From positions 62,001-126,000 of the forward strand of contig NZ_BMVG01000013.1 in NCBI RefSeq assembly GCF_014650595.1: 64,000 bases of DNA. The letters run 5' to 3'. Positions 27,308 through 36,097 of this stretch are shown piece after piece (within the stretch, counting starts at the first letter, position 1; each line of letters opens with the position of its first letter). Under the pieces are notes generated by a model that ran no database searches, was not told the origin of the DNA, and saw only the letters and a list, made by a program, of their open reading frames with translations. This DNA comes from Streptomyces alanosinicus (GTDB lineage Bacteria; Actinomycetota; Actinomycetes; Streptomycetales; Streptomycetaceae). Made by a program: the position numbers and the translations under genes.

Positions 27308-27922
27308 TTGACACATGGCGACCAACCCGGACGGCGCTCCGGCGCGTCCTGGACCGAGATCGGTCGGAGCATGGGAGTGACCCGGCAGGCGGCGCAGAAG
27401 CGGTTCGTGCCGAAGGAGTCCGCCGGTCTCGACCCCGACCAGGGCGTCAGCCGCTACACCCCGCGCGCGCGGAACGTGGTCATGGCGGCGCACAGCGAGG
27501 CGGTGGCGGCCCGCAACCCCGAGGGCCGTCCAGAGCACCTGGTCCTCGGCCTGCCGGCCGGGCCGGAGGGCCTCGCGGCCAAGGCGATCACCGCGCGGGG
27601 CATCCTCCTGGACGCCGTGCGGCAGGCCGCGACCGCCGCGCTCCCGGCCGCCTCGGACGACGTCCCCTACGGCCCCGAGGCCAAGAAGGCCCTGGAACTC
27701 ACCTTCCGCGAGGCCCTGCGCCTCGGCCACAACTACATCGGCACCGAGCACATCCTGCTCGCGCTCCTGGAGCAGGAGAACGGCGAGGGCGTCCTCAACG
27801 GCCTCGGCATCACCAAGGACGGAACCGAGACGCAGCTCGCCAGGATGCTGGCGCTGCTGACCGAGCAGAAGCTGCCGGGGGTCGGCGAGGCGGCGGCCGA
27901 TCCGACCCCCTCGAAGGACTGA
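27308..27922 (+). pseudogene. Clp N-domain/HTH protein, 5' end damaged
   Basis: The readable 204-codon frame has an HTH segment (GASWTEIGRSMGVTRQAA) and a Clp-N repeat domain (ARNVVMAAHSEAV, LRLGHNYIGTEHILLALLEQ). Homologues, as I remember them, begin MATNPD and have about 45 more residues before the HTH. Here ATGGCGACCAACCCGGAC (27315) directly abuts the HTH coding sequence but in another frame, as if an internal deletion not divisible by three had occurred. A TACGGT -10 six bases before that ATG suggests a leaderless original start. Translation from TTG 27308 or ATG 27370 could still give a shortened protein. Confidence 0.65.
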
Positions 27923-27970
27923 AACCGCAGGTCAGTCCGATTGTCAGAGCCGCCTGCCACACTCGCAGTC

Positions 27971-29671
27971 ATGACCGACCGGTGGGCGCTCGCACCGGCC
28001 GAGGACGGTGGCGTGGACGTCGCCCCCCTCGGCCCGGACGGGCTGCACGCAGGTCCGGTGCGGCGGGAGAGCGATCTCGCCGGGGCGGTGCGGAGCCGCC
28101 CGGAGGTGACGCGCTGGGTGTGGCGGTCCACCCCCGAGGTCTACCCGCGTCTGCTCGCCACGGGGGTGCGAGTGGAGCGGTGCTACGACATCGAGGACGC
28201 CGAGACCCTCTTGCTGGGCCACGAGGGCCGGCACGGCGAGCCCCGCTCGGCCGCCGCCGCCCTGGCCCGCCTCCGGGGCGGCCCCGTCCCGCCCGACCCG
28301 CCGCAGCGCGCGGCCGAACCGGGCGCCCAGTCCCCGCTGTTCGAACCCACCGGCGCCCACCTGCCCCTGACCGACCTCCTCGCGGTCTACGCCGAGCAGC
28401 TGCGGCGCCATGAGCGGACCGCGCACCCCGACCGGATGCGGCTGCTGACGGCCGCCGAGTCGGCCGGAATGCTGGTGGCCGCCGAGATGAACCAGGCGGG
28501 CCTGCCCTGGAGCACCGAGGTCCACCGCCGACTGCTGCACGACCTGCTGGGCGAGCGGTACGCGGGCGGCGGCGAGCCACGCCGCCTCGCCGAGCTGGCC
28601 GACGAGGTGTCCGCCGCCTTCGGCCGCCGGGTCCGCCCCGATCTTCCCGCCGAGGTCGTCAAGGCCTTCGCCCAGGCCGGCATCAAGGTGCGCTCGACCC
28701 GCCGCTGGGAGATCCAGGAGATCGACCACCCAGCCGTCGCACCCCTGCTGGAGTACAAGAAGCTGTACCGCATCTGGGTCGCGCACGGCTGGTCCTGGCT
28801 GCAGGACTGGGTGCGCGACGGCCGCTTCCGCCCCGAGTTCCTCGCCGGCGGCACGGTCACCGGACGCTGGGTGACCAACGGCGGGGGCGGACTGCAGATC
28901 CCCAAGGTGATCCGCCGGGCCGTGGTCGCCGACCCCGGCTGGCGCCTGGTGGTCGCCGACGCCGATCAGATGGAGCCACGGGTGCTCGCCGCGATCTCCC
29001 GCGACCCCGGCCTGATGGAGGTCGCCGGCCGCGAGAGCGACCTCTACCAGTCGGTCTCCGACCGCGCCTTCTCCGGCGACCGCGACCAGGCCAAGCTCGC
29101 CGTGCTCGGCGCGGTCTACGGCCAGACCTCGGGCGACGGCCTGAAGAACCTGGCCGCACTGCGCCGCCGCTTCCCGAAGGCCGTCGCGTACGTCGACGAG
29201 GCCGCCCGCGCGGGCGAGGAGGGCCGGCTGGTGCGCACCTGGCTGGGCCGGACCTGCCCGCCGGCGGCCGGCTCCGGCGAGGACGCCGCGGAGGAGGCGG
29301 GCATCCCCCTCGGCGAGGACGACACCGGGCCCCGGGCCGACGGCCAGACCGCCTGGGTCCCGGGTTACGCCTCCACCAACTCCCGGGCCCGGGGCCGCTT
29401 CGCGCGCAACTTCGTCGTCCAGGGCAGCGCCGCCGACTGGGCGCTGCTGATGCTCGCCGGGCTCCGCCGGGCCTGCGCCGGCCTCAAGGCCGAGCTGGTC
29501 TTCTTCCAGCACGACGAGGTGATCGTGCACTGCCCCGCCGAGGAGTCCGACACGGTCGTACGGGCCATCCGCGACTGCGCCGACCTCGCCGGCCGGCTCA
29601 CGTTCGGCGAGACACCGGTGCGGTTCCCGTTCACGACAGCGGTGGTGGAGTGCTATGCCGACGCCAAGTGA
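27971..29671 (+). CDS. PolA-like bifunctional 3'-5' exonuclease/DNA polymerase
   Basis: 566-residue family A polymerase lacking the 5'-nuclease domain, the second PolA-like protein of streptomycetes. Polymerase motifs are present: motif A VVADADQMEPRVLA (Asp330), the GAVYGQTSGDG region and motif C FFQHDEVIVHC (Asp515, Glu516). The N-terminal exonuclease-like region is short and its catalytic acids are not obvious. Start ATG with MTDRWALAPAE; an upstream in-frame start would overlap the preceding spacer. It probably acts in DNA repair. Usual neighbour of the zinc-free ribosomal locus in this genus. Confidence 0.92.
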   Translation: MTDRWALAPAEDGGVDVAPLGPDGLHAGPVRRESDLAGAVRSRPEVTRWVWRSTPEVYPRLLATGVRVERCYDIEDAETLLLGHEGRHGEPRSAAAALARLRGGPVPPDPPQRAAEPGAQSPLFEPTGAHLPLTDLLAVYAEQLRRHERTAHPDRMRLLTAAESAGMLVAAEMNQAGLPWSTEVHRRLLHDLLGERYAGGGEPRRLAELADEVSAAFGRRVRPDLPAEVVKAFAQAGIKVRSTRRWEIQEIDHPAVAPLLEYKKLYRIWVAHGWSWLQDWVRDGRFRPEFLAGGTVTGRWVTNGGGGLQIPKVIRRAVVADPGWRLVVADADQMEPRVLAAISRDPGLMEVAGRESDLYQSVSDRAFSGDRDQAKLAVLGAVYGQTSGDGLKNLAALRRRFPKAVAYVDEAARAGEEGRLVRTWLGRTCPPAAGSGEDAAEEAGIPLGEDDTGPRADGQTAWVPGYASTNSRARGRFARNFVVQGSAADWALLMLAGLRRACAGLKAELVFFQHDEVIVHCPAEESDTVVRAIRDCADLAGRLTFGETPVRFPFTTAVVECYADAK

Positions 29672-29759
29672 GCGCCGGCCGGGCGCACTTCGGGCACTTC
29701 GCGCGGCCTCTTCGAGGGCCTTTCGGGCGCTCCGCGCGGGCTGCGCGCACGCCCTTCGG

Positions 29760-32700
29760 TCACTGCGCGAGCAGTTCCCGCAGCTCCGCCACGACCACCT
29801 GCTCGTCCGTGCCGTCCAGGGCCGCGAGTGCCGCGCGCCAGGCGTCGTACGCCTCCGCCCGCCGGCCCCGCGCCTGCAGCAGCAGCCCGTGCTGGTGCCG
29901 TGCGAGGCCGCCCATGTAGCGGTCGGCGCGGGCGTCCGCCCGGCGCGACAGCTCGGCGCACTCACGGCCCGCCCGCTCGGTATCTCCCAGCTGCCGCAGC
30001 GCACGGACCAGGCCGAGCCGGGTCTGGGACTCGCCGTGCCAGTCGCCGTGACCGCCCAGGATGCGCAGGCTCTCCTCGAAGTGCCCCGCGGCCGCGGCCG
30101 GTTCGCCCAGGGTGAGATGGGCGTAGCCGATGTTGCAGTGGGCCGAGTGCTGCACGATGACGGCGCCGATCGCGTCCCCGATCGCCAGCGAGCGCCGGTG
30201 CTGCTCGATGGCGGCACGCGGGTCGGTGTGCTCGTAGAGGTTGCCGAGATGGCTGTGGGTGACGGCTTCGCCCTGGGGGTCGTTCAACTGCCGCGAGTAG
30301 GCGAGGCTCTGCCGCAGCGCCTCCCCGGACTCCGTGAACCGCCCGAGGCCCTCCAGCAGCAGTCCGCGGTTGTTCAGACCGCGCCGGATCCGGGAGACGA
30401 CACCGAGGCGCCGCCAGATCTCCAGGGACCGGTCGGTGAGGGCGAGGGCGTCCTTCTGCCGCCCGGTCATGAAGTGCAGGCCCGCGAGGTCGCCCAGCGC
30501 GTACGCCTCGGCGGCCGCGTCACCGAGCCGCCGGGCCGCCCCGAGCCCGGCCTGCCCCAGCACCTCCATCTCGGCGACCCGTCCGCCGCGCTGGACATAG
30601 GGGAAGAGCAGCCGCGCCAGCACCGAGAGACGGGCGGCCCGCAGCGGATCGGGCGTGTCCGCGTTCCGTGCCACCAGGGCGACGACGTTCTCCAACTCCA
30701 CTTCACCCCAGGCGAATGCCACCTCGGCGGACTCGAAGGACGGCAGCCCGGCCACGTCCACCGCATGCTCCGGCGGCTGCGCGGAGGTCGCCCGACGCCG
30801 GTCGTCCTGGTCGAGCCCCGGCTCCACGACCGCCTCCAGCAGCCGCTCGGCCACGGCGGCGTACCAGCACAGGGCGGTCAGATCGGGGGCGCCCGCGGGG
30901 ACGGGACTCCCCGTGTCCGCCAGTTCGCGGGCGAAGTCACGGACCAGGTCGTGCGGGGCATAGCGGCCGTAGGCCGTCTCCTCCAGCAGGGCGACGTCGA
31001 CCAGCCGGTCGAGGGCGGCCTCGGCGCGGCGCTCGTCGGTGCCGGTGAGACGGGCGATCAGCGGGGCGCCGTACGTCGGCAGGTCCAGGTCACCGATGCG
31101 GCGCAGCGCGAGAGCCGCGTCCCGGTCCGCCTCACGTTCCGCGGCCGCGAGCGCGTCATGGGCGACGGCCAGGGAACGCCGGACGCTGAGATCGTCGTAC
31201 TCCAGATGCCGCAGCCGCCCGCCCGTCTCGGCGAGTTGGCCCGCCAGGACATCGGGGGTGAGGGCGCGGCGGGCGGCGAGCCTCGCGGCGACGACACGCA
31301 GCGCCAGCGGGAGCCGTCCGGTCAGTTCCACCAGCGCGTGATCCGCGTCCAGCCCCGCGCGTCCGCTCACCGCGCGCAGCAGGGCCGCGCTGTCCTCGCC
31401 GGTCAGCGGGGCGAGCGGATAGCGCCGGGCGCCGTCGAGCGCGGTCAGCGGCGAGCGGCTGGTGACGATCACCGCACAGCCGGGCCCGGCCGGCAGCAGC
31501 GGCCGTACCTGGGCCGCGCTCGCCGCGTCGTCCAGCACCAGCAGGACGCGGGCCGGGGCGAGCAGCGAGCGGAGCAACGCGGCCGCCGCGTCCGGGTGTT
31601 CGGGGATGCTGCGCGGCTCGGCGCCCAGGTCCCGGAGCAGCGATGCCAGTGCCTGGGCAGAGCTGAGCGGGGTCATGCCGGGGGTGGCGCCGTGCAGATT
31701 GACGTACAGCTGACCGTCGGAGAAACGATCCCGCAGCTCATGCGCGGCATACAGGGCGAGCGCACTCTTGCCGACGCCCGCCATGCCGCTGATCACGGCG
31801 ATGGCCGGGGCCGGCGGCTCGGTGAGCGCGTGCCGCAGCGCACGACGGACATCGGCACGGCCGGTGAAGTGAGCGGGCGGCGGCGGGAGTTGCGCCGGCC
31901 TGGGAGTCCGCCGGGCATCCGGCCCCGCCCCCCCTTCGGACGCCTCGTGCGAAGCTCCGGACGCCTCGTGCGGAGCTGACGTCTCCTCTTTCTCCTCGGT
32001 GGCGCCCGCCGCACGCCCCGCGCCCTGCGCGGGATGGCGGCCGATGCCCTGCGCGCCCCGACGGAGGCCTGCGCGCTCCCCCGCCACCCCCTGCCGCTCC
32101 GCACCACTGCCTCGCAGCACCTCGACATGCGCCGCGCGTACCGCCGGGCCGGGTTCGATGCCGAGTTCCCCGACCAGACGGGCGCGCAGATCACGATGGA
32201 CGGCGAGGGCCTCGGCCTGACGGCCGGTGCGGTGCAGGGCGAGCATCAGCTGACGGTGGTACGCCTCGCGCAGCGGATACTCGGCGACCAGCGCCGCCAG
32301 TTCCGGGACGACGCCGGCCGGCCGTGCACCGCCCAGGGAGAGTTCGGCGTCGTAGCGCCACTCCAGCAACAGCAGCCGGGCCTCCTCCAGACGCTGCACC
32401 AAGGCATAGCCGCCGAGGTCGGCGGGGAGCCCGCTGAGCGGGGTGCCGCGCCAGAGCGCGAGCCCGGCCGTGCAGGCCCGTACGACACCCGTCCAGTCCC
32501 GCCGGGCATGCGCGGCCCGTGCCTCAGCGACCCGGGCGTCGAAGACATGCACGTCCAACTCGCCCTGATCGACGCGTAGTACGTAGCCCGGCGGTACGGC
32601 TCTGAGCCGGTCGGGGTCGTCCAGGAGCCGGCGCAGCCGGGTGACGTGGTTGTGCAGCGACGCCTGCGCGGAGACGGGCGGCGCCCCGCCCCACAGGGCG

Positions 32701-32972
32701 TCCTTCAGCGACTCCACCGACACCACCCGGCCCGGCTCCAGCAGCAGCGCGGCGAGCAGCGCGCGCACCTTGGGACTGCCGATGGCACGGACGCCGTCGT
32801 CGAGGGAGTCGGCTGCCGAGCCGCGGGGAGCGTCGGGAACGGCCTCGTAGGTGCCGTCGGAGGCAGACTTGTCGACATTGCCGCCGGGCGCTTCGGACGA
32901 AATCCCGAACGACGGTCGGTCGTACAGGACAGGCGGTCCCAGCAGTCCGAACCGCAGCCCGCACCGCCGCAT
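29760..32972 (-). CDS. AfsR/SARP-family regulator with NB-ARC and TPR domains
   Basis: 1070-residue transcriptional activator of the AfsR type. Layout: OmpR-like winged helix (1-135), BTAD domain (to about 290; LDVHVFDARVAEARAAHARR, LREAYHRQLMLALHRTGRQA), a disordered linker, NB-ARC ATPase (GMAGVGKSALAL, Lys402; VLLVLDDAAS) and C-terminal TPRs from about 700. An acidic insert of roughly 45 residues (around SEAPGGNVDKSASDGTYEAV) interrupts the start of the DNA-binding domain. Start MRRCGLRFGLLGPPV. SARPs usually activate secondary-metabolite clusters; its targets here are unknown. Confidence 0.92.
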   Translation of the reverse strand: MRRCGLRFGLLGPPVLYDRPSFGISSEAPGGNVDKSASDGTYEAVPDAPRGSAADSLDDGVRAIGSPKVRALLAALLLEPGRVVSVESLKDALWGGAPPVSAQASLHNHVTRLRRLLDDPDRLRAVPPGYVLRVDQGELDVHVFDARVAEARAAHARRDWTGVVRACTAGLALWRGTPLSGLPADLGGYALVQRLEEARLLLLEWRYDAELSLGGARPAGVVPELAALVAEYPLREAYHRQLMLALHRTGRQAEALAVHRDLRARLVGELGIEPGPAVRAAHVEVLRGSGAERQGVAGERAGLRRGAQGIGRHPAQGAGRAAGATEEKEETSAPHEASGASHEASEGGAGPDARRTPRPAQLPPPPAHFTGRADVRRALRHALTEPPAPAIAVISGMAGVGKSALALYAAHELRDRFSDGQLYVNLHGATPGMTPLSSAQALASLLRDLGAEPRSIPEHPDAAAALLRSLLAPARVLLVLDDAASAAQVRPLLPAGPGCAVIVTSRSPLTALDGARRYPLAPLTGEDSAALLRAVSGRAGLDADHALVELTGRLPLALRVVAARLAARRALTPDVLAGQLAETGGRLRHLEYDDLSVRRSLAVAHDALAAAEREADRDAALALRRIGDLDLPTYGAPLIARLTGTDERRAEAALDRLVDVALLEETAYGRYAPHDLVRDFARELADTGSPVPAGAPDLTALCWYAAVAERLLEAVVEPGLDQDDRRRATSAQPPEHAVDVAGLPSFESAEVAFAWGEVELENVVALVARNADTPDPLRAARLSVLARLLFPYVQRGGRVAEMEVLGQAGLGAARRLGDAAAEAYALGDLAGLHFMTGRQKDALALTDRSLEIWRRLGVVSRIRRGLNNRGLLLEGLGRFTESGEALRQSLAYSRQLNDPQGEAVTHSHLGNLYEHTDPRAAIEQHRRSLAIGDAIGAVIVQHSAHCNIGYAHLTLGEPAAAAGHFEESLRILGGHGDWHGESQTRLGLVRALRQLGDTERAGRECAELSRRADARADRYMGGLARHQHGLLLQARGRRAEAYDAWRAALAALDGTDEQVVVAELRELLAQ

Positions 32973-33182
32973 CACGCCGCTCCACTGCCTTCCTGCGCGG
33001 TCGGGGCCGACCGTGCTCCGCGGCGGGCGCGCGCCCGCCGTTCCCTGGCCGAAATCCGCCCTGCCCACAACGGTTTCCCGCCACCTTCTGTCGCCAAACC
33101 GGCCCTGGATCGGCCTGTCCGCTGCCCCGCCTCGGATACCGTCGGCGAGTTCCAGCCAACGGCTCCGCGACTAGCCGACGAA

Positions 33183-33212
33183 CCGTTGGCCATATGTTAG
33201 CGATCCGTTGGC
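33183..33212. promoter_or_regulatory. direct repeat CCGTTGGC at 22-bp spacing (possible SARP site)
   Basis: CCGTTGGC occurs at 33183-33190 and 33205-33212, exactly two helical turns apart, about 210 nt upstream of the SARP gene in an AT-richer patch; GCCAAC occurs inverted at 33154. SARPs bind short direct repeats spaced by whole helical turns. ATCCGTTGGCGA recurs on the opposite strand upstream of the peptide operon (39640-39651). The 32973-33601 gap otherwise contains the tandem repeat listed next and no clear gene. Confidence 0.4.
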
Positions 33213-33422
33213 GATTGCTGATGTGATCATTTCCATCGGATCTGGTCTTACGGCGCGCGCGTATGTCGCGTAACTCGGGGGAGTGTCGCCGCAGGCTGGG
33301 TCCGGGGACGTCTAGGGGCCCCGGTCGGCGGAGGTGAACGCCCGGGGCCCCCGTCCCGTCCCACGCGGGCCCGCGCCTCGGATCACCGACGACCTGCCCC
33401 GGGCGGCGAGGAGGGCCCCGCC

Positions 33423-33625
33423 CACGGACAGCCACCGACCGCCGACGGGCGGCCGCAGACCGCTGATGGGCAGCCGCAGAATCCCGACGGGCAGCCTCAG
33501 ACCACTGACGGGCAACTGCGGAACGCCAACGGACGGTCTCGGACCACTGGTGCGCAGCCGCAGTACACCGGCGGGCGGTCTCGGGTCAGCGATGGCAAGC
33601 CTCAGATCACCGGCGGGCGGCCGAG
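33423..33625 (+). repeat. degenerate 21-bp tandem repeat, about nine copies
   Basis: Units such as GACGGGCAGCCTCAGACCACT recur every 21 bp with drift. In one plus-strand frame they read as heptapeptides like DGQPQTT and DGQPQNP, with codon usage close to coding. That frame is open from 33225 to 33845 but has no good start codon, so I do not call a gene. It may be a decayed Pro/Gln-rich gene; the last copy overlaps the 3' end of the glycosyltransferase gene. Confidence 0.75.
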
Positions 33626-34504
33626 CCGCGTGAGCCGGACGACGGTCCGCCAGCGCATGGGACGGCGCCCGCCCGCCGGTTTCCGCAGCCCTTCCACGAA
33701 CCCGCCGCACCATGCCCTCAGCCCCGCCGGGGAGCGGGTGCGGGCGAGGGTGAGCAGCGTCCACACGCCGAGATGCACGGGGATCAGCGGCAGCGGCAGC
33801 CGGCGCCTGACGAGCCAGACACGGTTGCGGGCGTTGACCCGGTAGTAGATGGCGTGCCGGGCCGGTGAGGTCTTGGGGTGCTGGAGCAGCAGCTCGGGGG
33901 CGTAGAGGATCTTCCAGCCGGCGTCGGCGGCGCGCCAGGCGAGGTCGGTCTCCTCGTGCGCGAAGAAGAACTCGGCCGGCCAGTCACCGGTCTCGGCCAG
34001 CATCGCCATGCTCAGGGCATGTCCGCCCCCGAGGAACCCGGTGACGTACCCCCCGCGCATCGGATCCGACTTCCCCACCCGGGGCACATGCCGTTGCTGT
34101 GTCTCACCGTGCTCGTCGGCGATGCGGAAGCCGACGATGCCGAGGCGCGGGTCGGCGGCGTACAGATCCCGTACGCTCCGCAGCACATCCGCGTCGACGA
34201 GCAGCCCGTCGTCGTCCAGTTCCACGACGACATCGACGTCGCCGTACTCCCGCAGCCGGGCCAGGGCGACGTTCCGGCCGCCCGGGCAGCCGAGGTTGTC
34301 CTCGACGTCGATGGTGGTGACCTCGCCGGGCAGGGACAACCGGCCGGCGAACTCGGGCAGCCGGCAGCCGTTGCCGACGATCACGATACGGGCGGGGGCG
34401 AGATCCTGCTTGGCCACGGACTCCAGCAGGGCGTCGACCTCGGCGGGCCGGTTGCCCATGGTCACCACGGCGACGGCGATCCTCGGCTCCACCACGTCCC
34501 TCAC
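33602..34504 (-). CDS. GT2-family glycosyltransferase
   Basis: 300-residue GT-A glycosyltransferase: IAVAVVTMGNRPAEVDALLE, the DXD-like VELDDDGLLVDADV and the acceptor-side motif FFFAHEETDLAWRAADAGWK. The C-terminus has an amphipathic segment (PLIPVHLGVWTLLTLARTR) typical of membrane-associated GT2 proteins such as rhamnosyltransferases. GTG start VRDVVEPRIAV with GGAAGG upstream. Acceptor unknown; no polysaccharide cluster is visible beside it. Confidence 0.9.
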   Translation of the reverse strand: MRDVVEPRIAVAVVTMGNRPAEVDALLESVAKQDLAPARIVIVGNGCRLPEFAGRLSLPGEVTTIDVEDNLGCPGGRNVALARLREYGDVDVVVELDDDGLLVDADVLRSVRDLYAADPRLGIVGFRIADEHGETQQRHVPRVGKSDPMRGGYVTGFLGGGHALSMAMLAETGDWPAEFFFAHEETDLAWRAADAGWKILYAPELLLQHPKTSPARHAIYYRVNARNRVWLVRRRLPLPLIPVHLGVWTLLTLARTRSPAGLRAWCGGFVEGLRKPAGGRRPMRWRTVVRLTRLGRPPVI

Positions 34505-34757
34505 CCCTTCCGGCCGACGGCGGCACCACGCGCCGCCGCGCGGCGCCCGCCGTTCACCAAGATGTTGCCTCAGGTGCGCGGGTTCACCCGACCCCGATTC
34601 ACTTTGCAGCCCCTTTGCAGTGCTTTTGTCCGCGGATTCCCTCAAGGCTGGTTCGACGGGGCGGGGCGGGACGGGCCGGATTCCGCCGGATCACAGAAAA
34701 TCCCGGGCCGGACGCTGCACGAGCCGGGGTTCCGACGGCTGCTCGATCCCGTTCACC

Positions 34758-35285
34758 CTAACGGTCGAGGTATCCCGTGAGCTGCTCACCGACGGCCAAG
34801 TCCTTGATCTCAATCGGACAACTGGCCGTGGCGGCCAGGATCCGGTCCGCCGTGGCCGCCGCGGTGAAGGACAACGTCGAACCACTGGTCACCCCGGACA
34901 CAGCGACCCAGAACGACAGCCCGTCGAGGCCGCCGCGCACCAGCTCGGCATGCGGATTCCGCAGCCGCACACGGGCCGTGGGCGAGCCAGGAAGGGACTC
35001 GTCCCATGAGCTGCCGTCGGGCACCCCCCAATGCCCGCCACCGCTGCCCATCCTCGGGTCGGGCACGAACATCGCCCCGACCGGGCTCTTGATCTCAAGG
35101 AAGAGATTGACGTTGTCGAATTCCACGTTCGTGTACGCCGTCGGCACGATGACGTCGATGTACAGCTCCGCATCGCATTGCGGCGGTGGGGGTGGTGGAC
35201 TGACCCAGGCTCGGAGACCAGTGGTGCCTATGAACAGGATCTCGGACGTGCAGTTCGCATCGATCTTGGCGTAGGTGGCTCCCAT
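34758..35285 (-). CDS. hypothetical protein, beta-rich, unrecognised
   Basis: 175-residue protein starting MGATYAKIDANCTSEIL with GGAGGGAG about six bases upstream. After a run of seven prolines with neighbours (VSPPPPPPQCD) comes a segment with alternating hydrophobic pattern (LYIDVIVPTAYTNVEFDN, VNLFLEIKSPVGAMFVPDP, LSFWVAVSGVTSGSTLSF) suggesting a beta-sandwich. There is no signal peptide or transmembrane helix. Two cysteines (12 and 37) precede the domain. Not recognised. First gene of the lower-GC stretch; orientation matches the ABC/JmjC/peptide set but a plus-strand gene lies between. Confidence 0.65.
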   Translation of the reverse strand: MGATYAKIDANCTSEILFIGTTGLRAWVSPPPPPPQCDAELYIDVIVPTAYTNVEFDNVNLFLEIKSPVGAMFVPDPRMGSGGGHWGVPDGSSWDESLPGSPTARVRLRNPHAELVRGGLDGLSFWVAVSGVTSGSTLSFTAAATADRILAATASCPIEIKDLAVGEQLTGYLDR

Positions 35286-35596
35286 GAAAGGCTCCCTCCG
35301 GACTCCCGGACTCCCGGACGCACAGACAGCGCCGGGTGATTCCCCTGGGAAGGCGGTGAAGTGGCCGGCAGCCACGGTGCAGCCGATGCTCGGGGCCGTG
35401 GCCCTCACCAGCGCCGCACGGCCTGCACAACCCACTTCCATGCAAGCACCGCTCAGGCGCTGCTGCCAGCCGGTGAACCTTCCCGAAGGCCAGGTCATGC
35501 GCAAGCTTTCCACCACTGGAGGTGTCAGGCCGGTGGTGACCCACGGGCCGGACGGCGACATGTGTCTCCCTCCGGCCCGCGATAGTCTGCGCCATC
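35286..35596. other. intergenic region without supportable gene
   Basis: Separates the divergent hypothetical protein and glutaredoxin genes. Short open frames occur but none with coding-like composition and a start signal. TAGTCT eight bases before the glutaredoxin ATG could be a leaderless -10. Confidence 0.5.
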
Positions 35597-36034
35597 ATGG
35601 CGCGCGCGTGGATCCTGCCGATACTGCTTCTGGTCAGTGGCTCAGTCGTTGCGACTGGGCTGATCTTGATGGGGAGCCTCGGCACAGCTACAGCAGTTCT
35701 GCTGGTGTTCGTGCTGCTCGCAGGCGTGAACTCGCCCCTCGTTTTCCCGAGGTCGATCGGTGCGCCAGAGGCACAGCGCCGCAGCGCGGTCGACGGCCGG
35801 CCGGTCGTCTTCTGGCGGCCGGGCTGCAAGTACTGTCTGCGACTGCGCATCCGGTTGGGCCGCAGCGCCCGCCAGGTGCATTGGGTCGACATCTGGCGTG
35901 ACCCGGCTGGAGCGGCAGCGGTGAGGGCAGCCAACGATGGCAATGAGACCGTGCCGACCGTGTTCGTGGCGGGCCGACCGCACACCAACCCCGATCCTGC
36001 ATGGGTGCGCGAGCAGCTCCCCCGTTCGGCGTGA
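35597..36034 (+). CDS. membrane-anchored glutaredoxin/mycoredoxin-like protein
   Basis: 145 residues: two N-terminal transmembrane helices (about 5-22 and 28-46), then a thioredoxin-fold glutaredoxin domain with active-site CKYC in VFWRPGCKYCLRLR and the cis-proline element TVPTVFVAG. The domain follows the second helix; the topology suggests it faces the cytosol. Mycoredoxin-type enzymes reduce mycothiol mixed disulphides. It converges on the ABC transporter gene with 63 nt between stops. Similar proteins are common in Streptomyces, so it may be unrelated to the peptide operon. Confidence 0.87.
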   Translation: MARAWILPILLLVSGSVVATGLILMGSLGTATAVLLVFVLLAGVNSPLVFPRSIGAPEAQRRSAVDGRPVVFWRPGCKYCLRLRIRLGRSARQVHWVDIWRDPAGAAAVRAANDGNETVPTVFVAGRPHTNPDPAWVREQLPRSA

Positions 36035-36097
36035 TCGGGAGCGGTCCCATAACGGAGAGGCGCCCGCACGACCCGCCCTCGTCGCGGCAAGACCGCA

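Noticed and set aside
33312-33764. 150-codon minus-strand frame with heptad-like repeats
   Set aside because: It reads the 21-bp repeat on the other strand and overlaps the glycosyltransferase 3' end out of frame.
35361-35585. 74-codon plus-strand frame before the glutaredoxin gene
   Set aside because: No start signal or recognisable composition; likely chance.
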